64,000 bases of DNA, taken from positions 62,001 to 126,000 of the forward strand of contig NW_017264852.1 of NCBI RefSeq assembly GCF_000149955.1, written 5' to 3'. The translations under genes and the position numbers were made by a program. The DNA comes from Fusarium oxysporum f. sp. lycopersici 4287 (taxonomy: Eukaryota > Ascomycota > Sordariomycetes > Hypocreales > Nectriaceae). This document shows positions 21,106-32,988 of this stretch, in pieces. Each line of letters opens with the position of its first letter. Positions within the stretch are counted from its first letter, which is position 1. A model generated the notes under the pieces. That model had not been told where the DNA came from and made no database searches. It saw nothing but the letters and a program-made list of their open reading frames with translations.

Positions 21106-21624
21106 ATGTGTTGCTGCAGGCGTAAGAAGCTCACCAGAGCCCAGAAGGCGGCGAGCCGATTTGAAGAGTATAAGAAATCTCTTATCGCTGGACTCTTTGC
21201 GGCGATTGTCGGGCTCGGCCTCTCCGCCGCCGTCATAGCCAAAGTGCCCGGGAATGCTGCTATAATATGGCATTTGTGCCTGGTAATCAGCGTCTCGTTC
21301 ATTAATAAGTGGCAACAGGCTGACACTACCCGATAGTCTATCCTTACTGGCATCATAATGATCGTGTTGCTCGCCCGAGCGGACAAATTTGCTCCTGTTG
21401 ACGGATGCCCAACTATCGTCAAAGCTGGCATGGGGATATATGCCACCATATTGTTTGTTGGCGCTCTTTGGATTTCCGCTTTAGTCTCCTTGATGATTGA
21501 CTGGCCAAGTGACTCAATGAGCGATAGCTTAAATAAAAGATACGAACCAATGGCAGGGATCGAACATGGAGTTTCCAACGGACCTGTATGGGGATGTTTT
21601 GGGTTGGATGTCGCATTTATGTAG
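21106..21624 (+). CDS. Small multi-pass membrane protein, unrecognised
   Basis: Two exons, 21106-21282 and 21337-21624, 154 aa. The 54-nt intron (gtaatc..gatag) has a perfect GCTGAC branch point and removes the in-frame TAG at 21334. The protein starts MCCCRRKKL, a cysteine cluster that could be lipid-modified. It then has four hydrophobic segments: SLIAGLFAAIVGLGLSAAVI, IIWHLCLSILTGIIMIVLLA (formed across the splice) and IYATILFVGALWISALVSLM, the second long enough to be two. The tail is polar. The ATG at 21106 is the first in frame. No family recognised. Confidence 0.55.
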
Positions 21625-21869
21625 GTTCTCCCTATTTTGCCTCTCTCTACTTGTCTTTCGTAGAAGGTTTTGCTAACTACTTTAGTGTCTATACGTTTAA
21701 GCCTGTGTTTAGTCTGGCAAGGGCGATGCATCACGCCAAAAAAGTCTGTGAAGAACCGGTTATTGTATGATAATCTATGCTCCCTTAATAGATGGCAATA
21801 TAAAAGAATCCTATTCTCAGTAAGTCTAGGAATGACTTACAGATGGATATAGTAAGACTATGTTTATAA

Positions 21870-22330
21870 TGCAGTTCTCAAGCCTTTCCAAGCTGCGCGG
21901 CGGATATAGGTCTAAATCTAATAGAAAACATATATTAAATACAGCCATATTAATAAAGATAGGGACCTAAATCTCTTGCCCCTAATAGATAGGTTACTAG
22001 CATTACAAATTAGGAAATATAACTTTCCAGATTATATATTAGGTAATAAGTACTAGAATATAATATATAATATAAGTAAATTAGATAATATACTTTTTAC
22101 TATAATTATAGTTTTTTAAATATTTCTTTAAACTTTAAATTAAACTTAAATTATATATTATAGAATATTATATCTCTTAATAGTAGATTTAATATTATTT
22201 AAAGTAAATATTAATTAGTAAAGTATTTACTATAAATTAGTCTTTATATTCTTATATAGCTAATAATACTTAAGATAATGATAAAAATACATTGAAAAGA
22301 GCCGTAAAGTAAGAGGGATGGTATAAATTA
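21870..22330. other. AT-rich block
   Basis: Extremely AT-rich (tatatattaggtaataagta and similar) with no open frame. Composition fits a RIP-destroyed repeat. No terminal repeats recognised. Confidence 0.55.
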
Positions 22331-22618
22331 AATGCCTTTCTTCGTAGTATTGCCGCAAGGTGAAAATCTTTCACGCGTCCATGCCAACACTATAGCTTCT
22401 TTATTTAACAGCCTAATACGACAGCTGAAGCCTAATCTGCAAGGGCTCACTGGCTCCTTCACCTAGTAAAGCGATTGCTAGTAAGGTGATTACTAACGAA
22501 GTAACTTCTAGTGATCTGATTAGTAGAGCTGTCTGCAATTGAGCTGTCCAAGAATGATAATGACATTTAAGTAATTAATTACCCCAAGTCTGATTGCTAC
22601 ATGCACCAGTATATCACA

Positions 22619-23935
22619 TCAAACAGAAGTACTATCCTGAAGCCTGTTCCTAACCTTCCGTCCAATGTCAGAATCTCCAAACATCAACCGCAGATCCCCA
22701 ACTATAGCACCCGGCTGTTCCCACGCCGCAAAGTGACCACCGCGCTCATGCTCCTCCTGAAAAACGACCGGACCAAGAGTTTGATTCCATAGCTTTGGCA
22801 ACAAGACAAGATCATTTGTGAATCGAGAGATACCTAGGGGTACATCGATGAAAGCCCCGGCAGCAACAAATGCGATTGGATCGGATTGCTCAAAAGAGTA
22901 GTAGAGGTTACTCGGTGCATCGGGTCCCGCAGTAGAGAACCAATAGATGCTCACCCAGGTGAGTATCTCCTCATCAGTCCATTCATACGCATCGCTCCAT
23001 TGAACGAGCTTTTCGTAGATCCATGCGAGTAATCCGACTGGGCTGTCGCGCAGGGAAAAGCCGATTGTCGTTGGCTTTGTTGACTGGATGCTGTAGTATC
23101 CCAGGCCGGTTTTCGAGACCTCGCCCGCACGTACAAGCGCTTTGAGCTCGGCTTCGGTGAGGGGTGTCTTTTGTAACTGCTTGTACAGATCCGGGTGGGT
23201 ATCTTCCTTTGGCTCGCTGGGCAGAGGCGTATTGGTGTGAAGAGCCATGCAGCGTGAGTTGCCAAATGATGTCGCCATGTAACGCGCAATAATGCTTCCA
23301 ACGTCGCCGGCTTGGATTACTGTGACTCATTAGTCACGCGATGTCTATGTTCACATGCGAAAGTTTCATACCGTATTTCTCATATCCGAGTTCATTCATA
23401 AGTCTGTCATACAGCTTTGCGTGATGTTCAACTTGGAATCCGGGCTGTCAAAACATCAGTACGCGATGTCGACTGTTTGGCTCAGACTAGTCATTACCTT
23501 GCTCGCCGATGAGAACCCAAAGTCGATGAGACTTGGTGCGACAACATGAAAGCTGGGGCCGCCATTGCTGTCGACCAGAGGTTCGAGAACCCTGGTCACT
23601 TCGACAAAACTACCGGGCCATCCATGAAGAAACAGAAGAGGAATCGCGTCTGTCTTGTTACTTTTCTTGTGGATAAAATGCACGTCAAGGGGCCCAAAAC
23701 CTTCGGTACCAATGGATGTGATGAAATGGGGCAATTTATTCAGACTGGCTTCAACAGCTCGCCAGTCAAAGGTTGTCTGCCATGTTTTCGCCAATCCTTT
23801 GACATCACCAACTGGTGCTCCTCGTTCCCAAGACTGATTATTATCTGCAGGAGAGTCTGTCAGTGACAGCTTCTGCTTGAGGCGCTCAATCTTGGAGTCG
23901 GGTATGTTGATCTGGTAGGGTTTTATAGTCGACAT
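22619..23935 (-). CDS. Epoxide hydrolase (alpha/beta hydrolase, EHN family)
   Basis: Three exons read down the minus strand: 23935-23498, 23444-23372 and 23319-22619, 403 aa. Introns of 53 and 52 nt (gtaatg..gacag; gtatga..cacag with a gactaatg branch point). The N-terminal EHN lid segment starts MSTIKPYQINIPDSKIERLK. HGWPGS (about residue 104) is the oxyanion motif. QAGDVGSIIAR (about 175) carries the predicted nucleophilic Asp, and HERGGHFAAWEQP near the end carries the catalytic His. The usual GGDWG has become AGDVG. An in-frame ATG 30 codons upstream (24025) is possible, but the family start is at 23935. It opens epoxides to diols, in detoxification or secondary metabolism. Substrate unknown. 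Confidence 0.9.
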
Positions 23936-24510
23936 ATTGCGTAAAGCACCGGCGTGAATTGCTTGTGAAAGCATAAAAAGGAAGAATCTTGTGATTGAGG
24001 TCAGAGCGGGGTTATATGCACCCATCAGTATCTGTATGCATGGCAGGATTTGAATCCTTGACTGAAAGTAAGCTTATCTCCGTTTACCTCGGCGGAAGCG
24101 TGAATGTATAGATAAGAGCTCTGGTAAATTGAACCACTTGCTCGATCTTAGTATCTGTTGATAAATCGCTGATTGGATGGACCAGTATTGTTGATAGTCT
24201 GTAGGGATTCGGATGGTGTTACCGGTCATGTCATGCTTCTTTGTATCTTGCTGATGTACACGACCACCCACCCTCGCATTCTTTAAAAATTATTCGAGAG
24301 TTCTGGTAAACTCGCTATCTAAGATTCGCTTCTCATGTGTTCGCAATACCTCAATTTCCGGCGTGACAAAAGCATCTCAACGTAAGTAGGTGTTCCTGGG
24401 ATGGGCATGTAATGTGCCATGTCATCTCGGGGCAATAAGAGCCCGAGGTGGAGGCTGGACGCGGTGTGATCAGGTCTGCTTATTCTGCAGTTGCGGCACA
24501 GTAACTATTT

Positions 24511-24988
24511 CTAGAGCTTCTCGGCCTGGATATCGTGCGGTGGCTTGATCAACTTCTTGATCAGAACCAACACATTTCTCTCCTCGCTCATAAGAGCATT
24601 TGCCAACCTATGCTTTGTGCATTTTGAACATCCTTTCTTGATTCCAGATTCAATGGCATTGCTCGGGAGAACCGTTCTACAACCGTCGCTCAGAATGCGA
24701 TAGTCAAGCTCCATACCCGGAGGTAGTTGCTTCACAACAGGAGGGTCAAATACGGGCGGCCAGCTAGAAACCAGGATGCAGTGAAATAGAACAGCCATGC
24801 CATCTATGCATTCATCAGACGGGAGTATGCCCAAGCTTGAAGGTGATGGTGCTCCAGATACTCGACCTGCTTAACAGTACTTACTGGCCTTCAGAAACGA
24901 ACAGACTAACCCCATGCCAGCAGAGTATCAAACAGGCGAATAAGCGCAATAGACTTGAACTTGGATAGCCAAAGACTATCAACGACAT
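24511..24988 (-). CDS. Small hydrophobic/cysteine-containing hypothetical protein, possibly secreted or membrane-bound
   Basis: Two exons, 24988-24885 and 24835-24511, 142 aa. The 49-nt intron has a consensus gtaagt donor and joins in frame. The N-terminus (SLLRLFACLILCWHGVSLFV) is hydrophobic like a signal peptide or anchor. A second hydrophobic patch follows (MAVLFHCILVSSWPPVF), then a charged C-terminus with GCSKCTKHR. Five or more cysteines. No family recognised. An alternative 44-nt intron gives almost the same protein. It could be a terminal exon of the gapped gene upstream rather than a separate gene. Confidence 0.4.
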
Positions 24989-25091
24989 GGCAGGGCAGAT
25001 TATCTGAATTAGTGGGGGCGTTGATTCTTCAAGTAAGTTAAGGATTCAACACAACGAGAAACTGGGGCATAGAACAAAGAAGGTAATCGTT

Positions 25092-26065
25092 TCAGAGGAC
25101 CCTTCCAGAGATTTCTCGCGAATAGATCGAGTCTGAAGACGGATTCATTGAGAACATCGCAATCAAGCTCAGCATGACGATGGACAAAGAAAATGATGAT
25201 GATAGCACGAGTTGTTGTTCCTGGGGCGGAGAGATGCTGCCTCTTGAAACATCTCCACGCGGTGCATCATGCCCAGCGGGCTCATTCCAAAGCTCCGAGG
25301 AGGTCGGTGAAGGGAAGAAGGAAACAGGGAGGCCGGTCTTGCCATGAAGCTCATCTACCGCAACGAGCAATCGTTCAAGTCTTCGTGCAACCTCTTCACC
25401 GTAGCGCAAGGAGTGGTGCAGGCTCAGCATTGATGATATGGCCTGCAAAGATGCTAAGGATGAACGTGAAAACCGGCACTCATCTAATGTCCCTTGATGG
25501 TCACTGTAACCCTGTCAATGATCTACTCCTCTTATAGGATCGACCAAAGCCAGAGACGGAAATGACTTGGTTTCTAATGTAGCCTTCTATGAACAAGACT
25601 TATTCTTTTTACAACTCGCCTAGGGCCTATTCTCGGTGCAGTAAGTCGTCAGCTCTAATGGACCGTAAGAGCTTGATCGGTTGTTTGACACCAGCGCTCA
25701 TGCTNNNNNNNNNNNNNNNNNNNNNNNNNNNNNNNNNNNNNNNNNNNNNNNNNNNNNNNNNNNNNNNNNNNNNNNNNNNNNNNNNNNNNNNNNNNNNNNN
25801 NNNNNNNNNNNNNNNNNNNNNNNNNNNNNNNNNNNNNNNNNNNNNNNNNNNNNNNNNNNNNNNNNNNNNNNNNNNNNNNNNNNNNNNNNNNNNNNNNNNN
25901 NNNNNNNNNNNNNNNCACTGTTGACTGTAGTGCAGAGCATGAGTAGTGGCATCCGTATGTATCAGCTGCGCAGGCCTACGGACTTGTACCATGTTTCATG
26001 GGGATTTGGAGATGAGGCAGCTCGTTATGCTCGACGGAATACACGTTGTTCTTCTCGGAGGACAT
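25092..26065 (-). CDS. Gene interrupted by an assembly gap, function unknown
   Basis: The first exon is clear: ATG at 26065, MSSEKNNVYSVEHNELPHLQ, donor at 25989, 65-nt intron, second exon running into the gap at 25915. After the gap the frame reads SAGVKQPIKLLRSIRADDLL, then at least one more intron. The last open segment (25448-25092) reads ISSMLSLHHSLRYGEEVARR and LERLLVAVDELHGKTGL, with a hydrophobic stretch near its end (LSIVMLSLIAMFS). Exon junctions between 25700 and 25450 are not resolved. Family not recognised. Confidence 0.45.
25705..25915. other. Assembly gap (211 N)
   Basis: Run of N inside the preceding gene; open frames drawn across it are artefacts. Confidence 0.99.
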
Positions 26066-26619
26066 AATGATCAAGTAAGTGACAGGTCAATGCCATAGAA
26101 AGAGATACAAGTTAATTGTATGTGAAGACTTTTCGAGATGTATGGGAAAAGATCACATTCTTAAGGCCATGAAATTAAGTGCGGCAAGTTTATGCTGCCC
26201 CGACTGGAAGTTGTTGAAGCTGGGGAAGTAGAAAAAGCGCCCCATTCATTTACCCCAGATTTAGGAATTGGTTTAGTCACTTTCATTGAATGGCCCCAAT
26301 TTCTAGACTATTCGGGTTTAATTTGAGTTCATGGCTTATTTTCGTATCACCACGCCACGGCCTCTTGAGGAGCGGCATTGCAGCCACTCAGAAAGACTTT
26401 ATTCCGGGCCGCCACATCAAAGCCCATTCGGCTTATCAACCAATCACAAAAGGGCAATTCCGATCAGTATGAGGCGGGGGACTATCACCCTTATTCTTCC
26501 TATTTCTTACTCGCTCTGTTACTCTATTCTATGCCTTAACTTCCAACCGTGTTTCTTCCCTTGCATTTTGAATAAAACTGCATCTTACAATCATCCCGTC
26601 CGATTAACAACCATCCAGC

Positions 26620-28361
26620 ATGGGATCACTGAGTATCAACATTCCTCACCTGAGGCGCAATGAGAACTCCAAACAACTCATAGTCAACGGACGCCCGTTC
26701 CTCATACGAGCAGGCGAACTTCAAAACTCTTCCTTGACATCAGTCGAGTACATGGAGCCAGTTTGGCAGAAGATGGTAGACACAAACATCAACACTCTGC
26801 TAGGCTGCGTGCCCTGGGAGATGATCGAGCCCGAAGAAGATACTTTCGACTTTTCTGTTCTCGACGAGATTATCCTTGCAGCGCGAAAGCGTTCATTGCA
26901 TCTTGTGTTGCTCTGGTTCGGCTCATTCAAAAACGGTAAGAACCCGCTAGATACTGTGGTGGATAGGGACTGATGGGCTCAGGGCTCTCGACATACGTGC
27001 CATCATGGGTTAAGCAGAACCCGAAGCGATTCGCTCGAGCGAAACTGCGCAAAGCTGGCGGTCGTCTTGAAACCGCTGATGTTGTATCACTCTTCCACCC
27101 AGAATCTCGCAAGGCTGACGCCAAAGCGTTCGGCGCACTAATGAAGCATCTCCGGGAATTGGATGAGTCCCACTCCACTGTCATCATGGTTCAAGTTGAG
27201 AATGAGAGTGGCTTGTTGGGCGATTCGCGTGATGGGTCTGAACTAGCTGAAAAGGCGTTTCGCCAACCTGTGCCACAGGATCTCATCGAGTTCCTCACTT
27301 CAAGCTGGGAAAACCTTCACGGAGATATCAAGAAGCACAACCTGGCCCACTTCGACCCTGCAGGACTTGAAGGCGGTGACTGGGAGACAGTCTTTGGATC
27401 AGGTCCTCGTACCGATGAACTGTTCATGGCATACCACTATGCTCTCTACGTCAACCAAGTCGCGGGAGCTGGAAAAGCACAGTATCCCATTCCGCACTAC
27501 ACCAATATGTGGATGAACTACGCCGGAGACGATACGGACAACGACTTCCCGGTTATCGTAGGTGGGGGCGGTATGCCAGGGGATTATCCCTCCGGTGGTG
27601 CCGTGAGCAACGTCATGGATGTCTGGATGCAGTTTGCGCCCAACTTAGACTTCCTCGGTCCTGACATCTATCTCAACGATTACGAAAGGTCCTGTGCAAA
27701 GTATAGGCATAGAAATCAACCACTCTTTGTTCCGGAACAGCGACGCGATGAGTATGGCGCTCGGCGTATGTGGATTGCCTACGGATCCTATGCGGCGATG
27801 GGTGTAGCTCCCTTTGGCGTTGATACCATAGAACCAGCCGACAATCCCTTCACCAAGCATTACGGACTTCTCAAGTCAGTGTCGGCTATTGTTCTTGAAG
27901 CTCAACGTCAGCCAAATTCATCTATTGGCTTCTGCTTTGATGAAATACCGAACGGCGCATCCAAAAATATCTCTCACCCCATCAAGCGGAGCTGGGGAGA
28001 TTTCGACATCACAATTGATCGATGCTTCGTCTTTGGAAAACCAGGACCAGGGTCAGGCATGGTTATTCATCGAGGGCCCGGTAAGTTCCTGTTGATCGGC
28101 TGGGGATTCCATGTTAGTGCAAAGAGTTTATTGAAGAATACAACCTTCACGGGGATCCTTAAATTCGAGGAAAAGGCTGTGGATGACGAGGAAACTGGTC
28201 GCTTGCGAACAGTGCGCGTCTTGAACGGGGATGAGACTAGGAGTGGCAGCTTTGCCATGATGCCTGACGAGGATCCTAACTATGGTGGCTTTCCTATCTC
28301 TGTCACTGTCCCAGCGAGGACAATGATTGCCGAGGTCACCTTTTATACCATTTCCGAGTAG
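26620..28361 (+). CDS. Glycoside hydrolase, GH35/DUF5597-type beta-galactosidase
   Basis: Two exons, 26620-26935 and 26983-28361, 564 aa; the 47-nt intron (gtaaga..ctcag) restores FKNGLSTYVPSWVK. The TIM-barrel start is recognisable: FLIRAGELQNSS, then MVDTNINTLLGCVPWEMIEP and LHLVLLWFGSFKNG. VQVENESG (about residue 177) supplies the predicted acid/base Glu. A second Glu in LFVPEQRRDE is the candidate nucleophile. The C-terminus matches the DUF5597 beta-sandwich (GPGKFLLIGWGFHV). No signal peptide, so intracellular action is likely. It converges with a Zn2Cys6 regulator (104 bp apart), which is divergent from a secreted GH93. A role in galactose-side-chain or oligosaccharide breakdown is inferred. 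Confidence 0.87.
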
Positions 28362-28465
28362 GTGATGGATCATAAACACTGTTGACCTTGTTAAACCCTC
28401 TATTTATGTATCTGAATGATTAATTCTCAGACTCCTTCTTTTGTCCTGCTATGATTTTTTATCTC

Positions 28466-30184
28466 TTAATTGCTGGTATTTTCTTCCATAGAATACATTT
28501 GCATGTCATCTAAAATCAAGTCATCAATATTAAATGCAGTGTACCTCCCCTGTTCAGCCACCGCTTGAGTACGAGCTGAGAAACTATCCATGTCAAGATC
28601 CATGCCCGACGTCACTGGTGCAACTTCCTTCTCGCCCAAAGGAAGTGAGTACTGTATCAAGAAACGCAGCATCCAGCCGTCAAGTGTATGCGTTCTGTAA
28701 TCACTGGACAGCAGGCAATAATTCTGAAAGGTAACGAGGCGATGAATCTGTCGAGAATCAGTCCTAGCCATTTGGTCAAACTGACTCACGTACCATGGAT
28801 TCAGTATTTGGCCAGTACCGTCTCAGTTCAAGGATCGCCTCAAAGTTTGACTTGAGGGCATCTCGAGCAGGTTTGACATCTTCATCCACACTGAACAAAA
28901 GCGTATGGAGTAGGACCGATGATGATACTACTGCCATATGGCCAACAGTCGGGTAGATGACTTCGCAATTTTCCTTCTGCCGAGCTAGTTTCAGAAGATC
29001 GCTGTATGAAGAAGCATGGAACTTGCACTTCGCTCGATACATCGCCGCCAGAGGTGATGATGATGCCGCGGGCTCGAGGAATCGGAAGTATAGCAGCGTG
29101 GCGTAGTGGTGATAGCCCAAGTGGAGAGCGATAAAGGCGCCCCCATGGCCTGCTTTGATGAATCGCTCAAGATTCTCTGTACTCAGCCTGACGTTCGGTG
29201 GAATTGTCCATTCCCAGTCATCTAGCAATTTGGAGAGGGACGCAACAGTCGAATTGATTTCCTCATCGTCAATGTTTCCGTAGACACTGCGATAGTTGAG
29301 ATCCTTGATCGGTCCAAAGAGGCGAACTAACGAGATCTTGTGCGCCCAAAGTCCTGGCTGCCACGGGAGATTCAGCTTTGTCTCGTCTGGAGACAGAGAC
29401 TCGAAAATAGGCTCGTGCATTGGAAGATCAACAGCAAGATCGGTGTCTCGGATCTGAGGAGCCAGCCCAAGACTGGAGGATGACCAGCGATCAGCCATGT
29501 AGAGCGTCCACCAAGCCCGTATCCTTATCTCGCGATCTATCAATGTGCTGGCCGCCGAACAAGTGCCGGCTTCCATGATTTGTAGCAGGTTGACACCGAT
29601 GCCTGTGAGCGGTAAGTGACTGGCAGAATGGAACGTCGTTGGTGCAGCTTACGAAAGAATAGGGCTTCAGAGGAGGGGTTGAGATGGGCAGCATAAAGAT
29701 TAGCGATCAAAATACATGTCTGCACATTCTCGATACAGATATTTTCCAAATCAGCCAGAAGTAGGCGCTTAGACTCATTATTATATGTGCTTTCCAGAGA
29801 GCGAACATCATCATCTGCGTCGAATCTGGCACCCATACTGCAGATAGAGAGCAGCAGAGCTTTATTGACTGAGCCATTTTGTACCTGTTTCTTCAGGGTA
29901 GTTGGGTGGAACAAGCTATGAGGTCGATTGTGAAGTTTGGTGAGGTAGTAATCAACAAGACGAATAGCGACGTCAACAGGAACGTCGATCGAAGTGTCTT
30001 GATGCCGCGTGGGACTTGGGTTTGGCAGCAGGGCATGGGTTCGGGCCGGGACATTGGCCAAGGAAGCTGTGCACTTGAGACTCTTCATTTGGCACTGATC
30101 GCACGAGTCTCCTACTTGGCCGCTTCGGCGTGTACATCTCCGCTTAGTTCTCCGGCACTCGTGGCACGCTTTGGGGGGTTTCAT
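28466..30184 (-). CDS. Zn2Cys6 fungal-specific transcription factor
   Basis: Three exons: 30184-29653, 29602-28794 and 28747-28466, 540 aa. Introns of 50 nt (gtaagc..cacag) and 46 nt (gtacgt..gacag, branch gactgattc). The zinc cluster is CHECRRTKRRC...CDQCQMKSLKC (residues 7-39). The middle homology region is clear: LLLSICSMGARFDADD, EIRIRAWWTLYMADRWSSSS, and an extended helical core ending in DGWMLRFLIQYSLPLGEKEV. The start at 30184 is chosen because the zinc cluster then begins at residue 7; an upstream ATG (30322) adds an unlikely leader. It lies between the beta-galactosidase and GH93 genes and probably regulates them. Confidence 0.9.
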
Positions 30185-31000
30185 TGTATTGAGTGTAATA
30201 AATTCTCTGTTTGAGGAATTAGGATCATCTGGGGAACAGCAGGGGGCGGAATACAACACGGGGTAAATCTTAGGCGCTGATCTTAGGCTTGCCCGCATTC
30301 TTCTCGTCCTCGGAAATGGCAATTTCTGATTGGCTCTTACCCCGACCGCCCATCGTCATGGCATGGGGAAGCGGAGTAGAGAGTGGAAAGCTAACAAAGT
30401 AGCTCAATCAGCTTTGGAGCCATCACCAGGGGTAAGAAAGAGGTCTTTGTGAAATGGCTTACTGTTTGTCAATCAATATCTATGCGCGTCGAGAGAGATT
30501 CTGCGATACGCGCGCTTTGGTCAAGAGGCCGTGATCCAACTATGGCTTCACCCGAGGAGCTCGATTCCCCGCATCGGAAATGAAACATGTTCATTGGCTT
30601 GAATGCCGCTTGCCCCTCGTAATGCTGCAAGGTACAGGGGGAAGTAGGCGGTAAATCTGGACATTTGGTAGTGCTTTGGCCCAAGCCAGGTCGTATTGAT
30701 GATACTTCATCTATTATTCTTGACCTATTTCCTGCTTTGGCCAACGGTTGACAAATCTTGTGTGCTATACCCCGCAGACAACAGACTTTTCAGTCTGAGA
30801 TCAATCGAGCAACGCATGAGGAGGCGAAATGGCTTGTCTCTACTGCTCACTGCCATCCATGACCCTGCCAGAAGGGGTTATAAAACCACGTAAATGACTA
30901 TAAATATAGCGTCCCCAGCTTCAGTCTCAGTCAACATCACTCGCCAGGAGCCACCAAGCAAACCAACCACTCTCTTCTGGCTTCCCAATCATCTTTCGCC
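30185..31000. promoter_or_regulatory. Divergent promoter between the Zn2Cys6 regulator and GH93
   Basis: An 816-bp region without a gene. A good TATA-like element (gactataaatatagcg, about 30897-30912) lies about 95 bp before the GH93 start. The leader that follows is C/A-rich. Small ORFs here are not supported. Confidence 0.5.
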
Positions 31001-32188
31001 ATGATTTTCAGCCACCTATTCGCCACCGCGGTTCTCACGACCTCAAGTCTCGCAGCGTCACTGGCACCGCGGGCCGTAAAGCCCTGGTCCAACTTCAACG
31101 ACAACGCTGTCTTCTATCCCAAGAAGGAAGCTACCAGCTGGCGAACCCTCTACGGCCGAACTCTGCAGCTCCCCGACAAATCTCTGCTTCTGTCTTGGGA
31201 GGACTACGATCCTGATGTGGAGTTCACCTACTTCCCTATCTACAAATCTACAGATGGCGGTGCGACATACACGCCTTTTGCTAGGGTGGAGGATCAGGTC
31301 AACGGCTGGGGTAATTGGTACCAACCCTTTCTTTACGCCTTGCCCCAGGACTTTGGCGGATACAGTAAGGGCACTATTCTGCTCGCCGGCGTCTCTACTC
31401 CTCGCAATCTGACCGAAGCCTACATCGATCTCTATGCCAGTAAGAATCAGGGCAAAGACTGGGAGTTTGTCAGCCACATTGTTTACGGCCCTGGACCCGA
31501 GACTATCAGCCAGGGCGACCAAGCCGTTTGGGAGCCGTTTCTGATGATGCACAAGGGCCAGCTGATTTGTTATTTCTCCACCCAGGTCGACCCCAAATAC
31601 AATCAGAAGCTCTCCCACAAGACAACCAAGGATTTGCGACAGTGGAGCGAGGCTGTTGACGACGTTGCCTATCCTAACACCAATCAACGTCCTGGCATGG
31701 CGACTGTCGCCTACAGTCCTATCTCCAAGAAATACGTTATGACGTTTGAGTACTGTGGTGGACCTCTTACTGGCGGTTGCCCTGTCTACTACAAGGTATC
31801 CAACGACCCTCTCGCCTTCGGATCCGCTACTGCGCAGCCTATCATTCCTAATGACGGACAACTGAACCCCAACGGCAGCCCATTTGTGATCTGGACGCCT
31901 GAGCCCGGAAAGAAGGGCAGCGGGATCTTCATCGCTAACGGCAACAGCCGGGAGGAAGTCTTTGTCAACACAGATGCTGTTGACCCTGATGGTTGGAAGC
32001 CGGTTAACGTCGGGCAGTGGTCAGCCTATTCGCGTGAGCTGCGAATTATTCAGACTCCAGATAAGAGTGCTGCTGAGGGAGAGCCTAAGCTCCTTATTAC
32101 AAATGGCGGAAATATTGGTTGTTCAGGAGGCTGTTATAACTATGTTGCAGATGGGCTCGTGGATATTCCCAGTTATCCCCGGAACTAA
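31001..32188 (+). CDS. Secreted GH93 exo-alpha-1,5-L-arabinanase-like enzyme
   Basis: Single exon, 395 aa. Signal peptide at residues 1-19 (MIFSHLFATAVLTTSSLAAS). It then shows a sialidase-like beta-propeller with BNR/Asp-box-like turns (YKSTDGGATYTPF; YASKNQGKDWEFV). Characteristic GH93 segments follow: TILLAGVSTPRNLTEAYIDL, QAVWEPFLMMHKGQLICYFS, KKYVMTFEYCGGP and NPNGSPFVIW. GH93 enzymes release arabinobiose from linear alpha-1,5-arabinan, the side chain of pectic rhamnogalacturonan I. Length matches the family (about 380 aa), and the cysteines near the end (GNIGCSGGCYN) are conserved-looking. Co-location with a regulator and a beta-galactosidase supports a pectin side-chain role. Confidence 0.88.
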   Translation: MIFSHLFATAVLTTSSLAASLAPRAVKPWSNFNDNAVFYPKKEATSWRTLYGRTLQLPDKSLLLSWEDYDPDVEFTYFPIYKSTDGGATYTPFARVEDQVNGWGNWYQPFLYALPQDFGGYSKGTILLAGVSTPRNLTEAYIDLYASKNQGKDWEFVSHIVYGPGPETISQGDQAVWEPFLMMHKGQLICYFSTQVDPKYNQKLSHKTTKDLRQWSEAVDDVAYPNTNQRPGMATVAYSPISKKYVMTFEYCGGPLTGGCPVYYKVSNDPLAFGSATAQPIIPNDGQLNPNGSPFVIWTPEPGKKGSGIFIANGNSREEVFVNTDAVDPDGWKPVNVGQWSAYSRELRIIQTPDKSAAEGEPKLLITNGGNIGCSGGCYNYVADGLVDIPSYPRN

Positions 32189-32988
32189 ACGGCAGATTTG
32201 ATTTAGCCTTCCGGGTAGACTTGGTAGGATGGGATGAGTGTTTGGCAGACCGTATTTCTTTCGACTCATCTTGGTTGGAAATCTGTCTAGTGGTAGTACT
32301 CTTCTTTTTGAGAGGTATTGCAATTAGCTATTTCTTTTATATTAAGCAACCTTTCTTTGACTTACTTTGGCATAATTAGCCACTGACTCAGATGTTGTCG
32401 TGGATCTCACCACCAGTCTATATCCATAAGCCAATAATTCACTGCATCAATGGCTACAGTTCACACATTCAGACATATTCATCAAATCCTCTTCAACAAG
32501 CGAGATCATTAAATCATGGTATACAATGAGTGTGACTAACTTCTGGTCGACATTATTGGTTCTATCCCGTGGGTTCTGCACTTAACCCTAAGCCAGAGCC
32601 TAATAGTTCACCTAAACGCATCAATAATGTGTCGCCATTGAACCAATTCAGGGATGTCACCAATCACGATAACACGTGACAGCGCGTCGCTGTCGCGTGC
32701 CCTGTTTGCAAGGCATGACCTTTAACATATGTACACTGAATGGCGGTGTTCTTTGATGTGGCGGCTGGATTCTATCTTGGCTGGGACTTAATTGGGCTTT
32801 GATTATCATTTTTCATCTCCTACTTCATAATACACGCTGTAACCCCAGCTTACATACATTCACATCTTCAACAATACAGTTTCTCTCATGCAGGTGCATG
32901 GCCAGTCACCTTCAGAGTTGCTTCAACGTCATATCCCAGTGTCGTGTTCAAGTAATAGTGTATTTAATTGTGCAAACCTGGCAGCCGG
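32189..32988. other. Intergenic
   Basis: Presumed terminator of the GH93 gene at the start; no gene supported. A cacgtgacagcgcgtcgctgtcgcgtg stretch near 32673-32699 contains small inverted repeats. Confidence 0.35.

Noticed and set aside
24030..24075. GGATTCAAATCC (minus strand) as a tRNA B box
   Set aside because: T-stem cannot form with five pairs and no A box is upstream.
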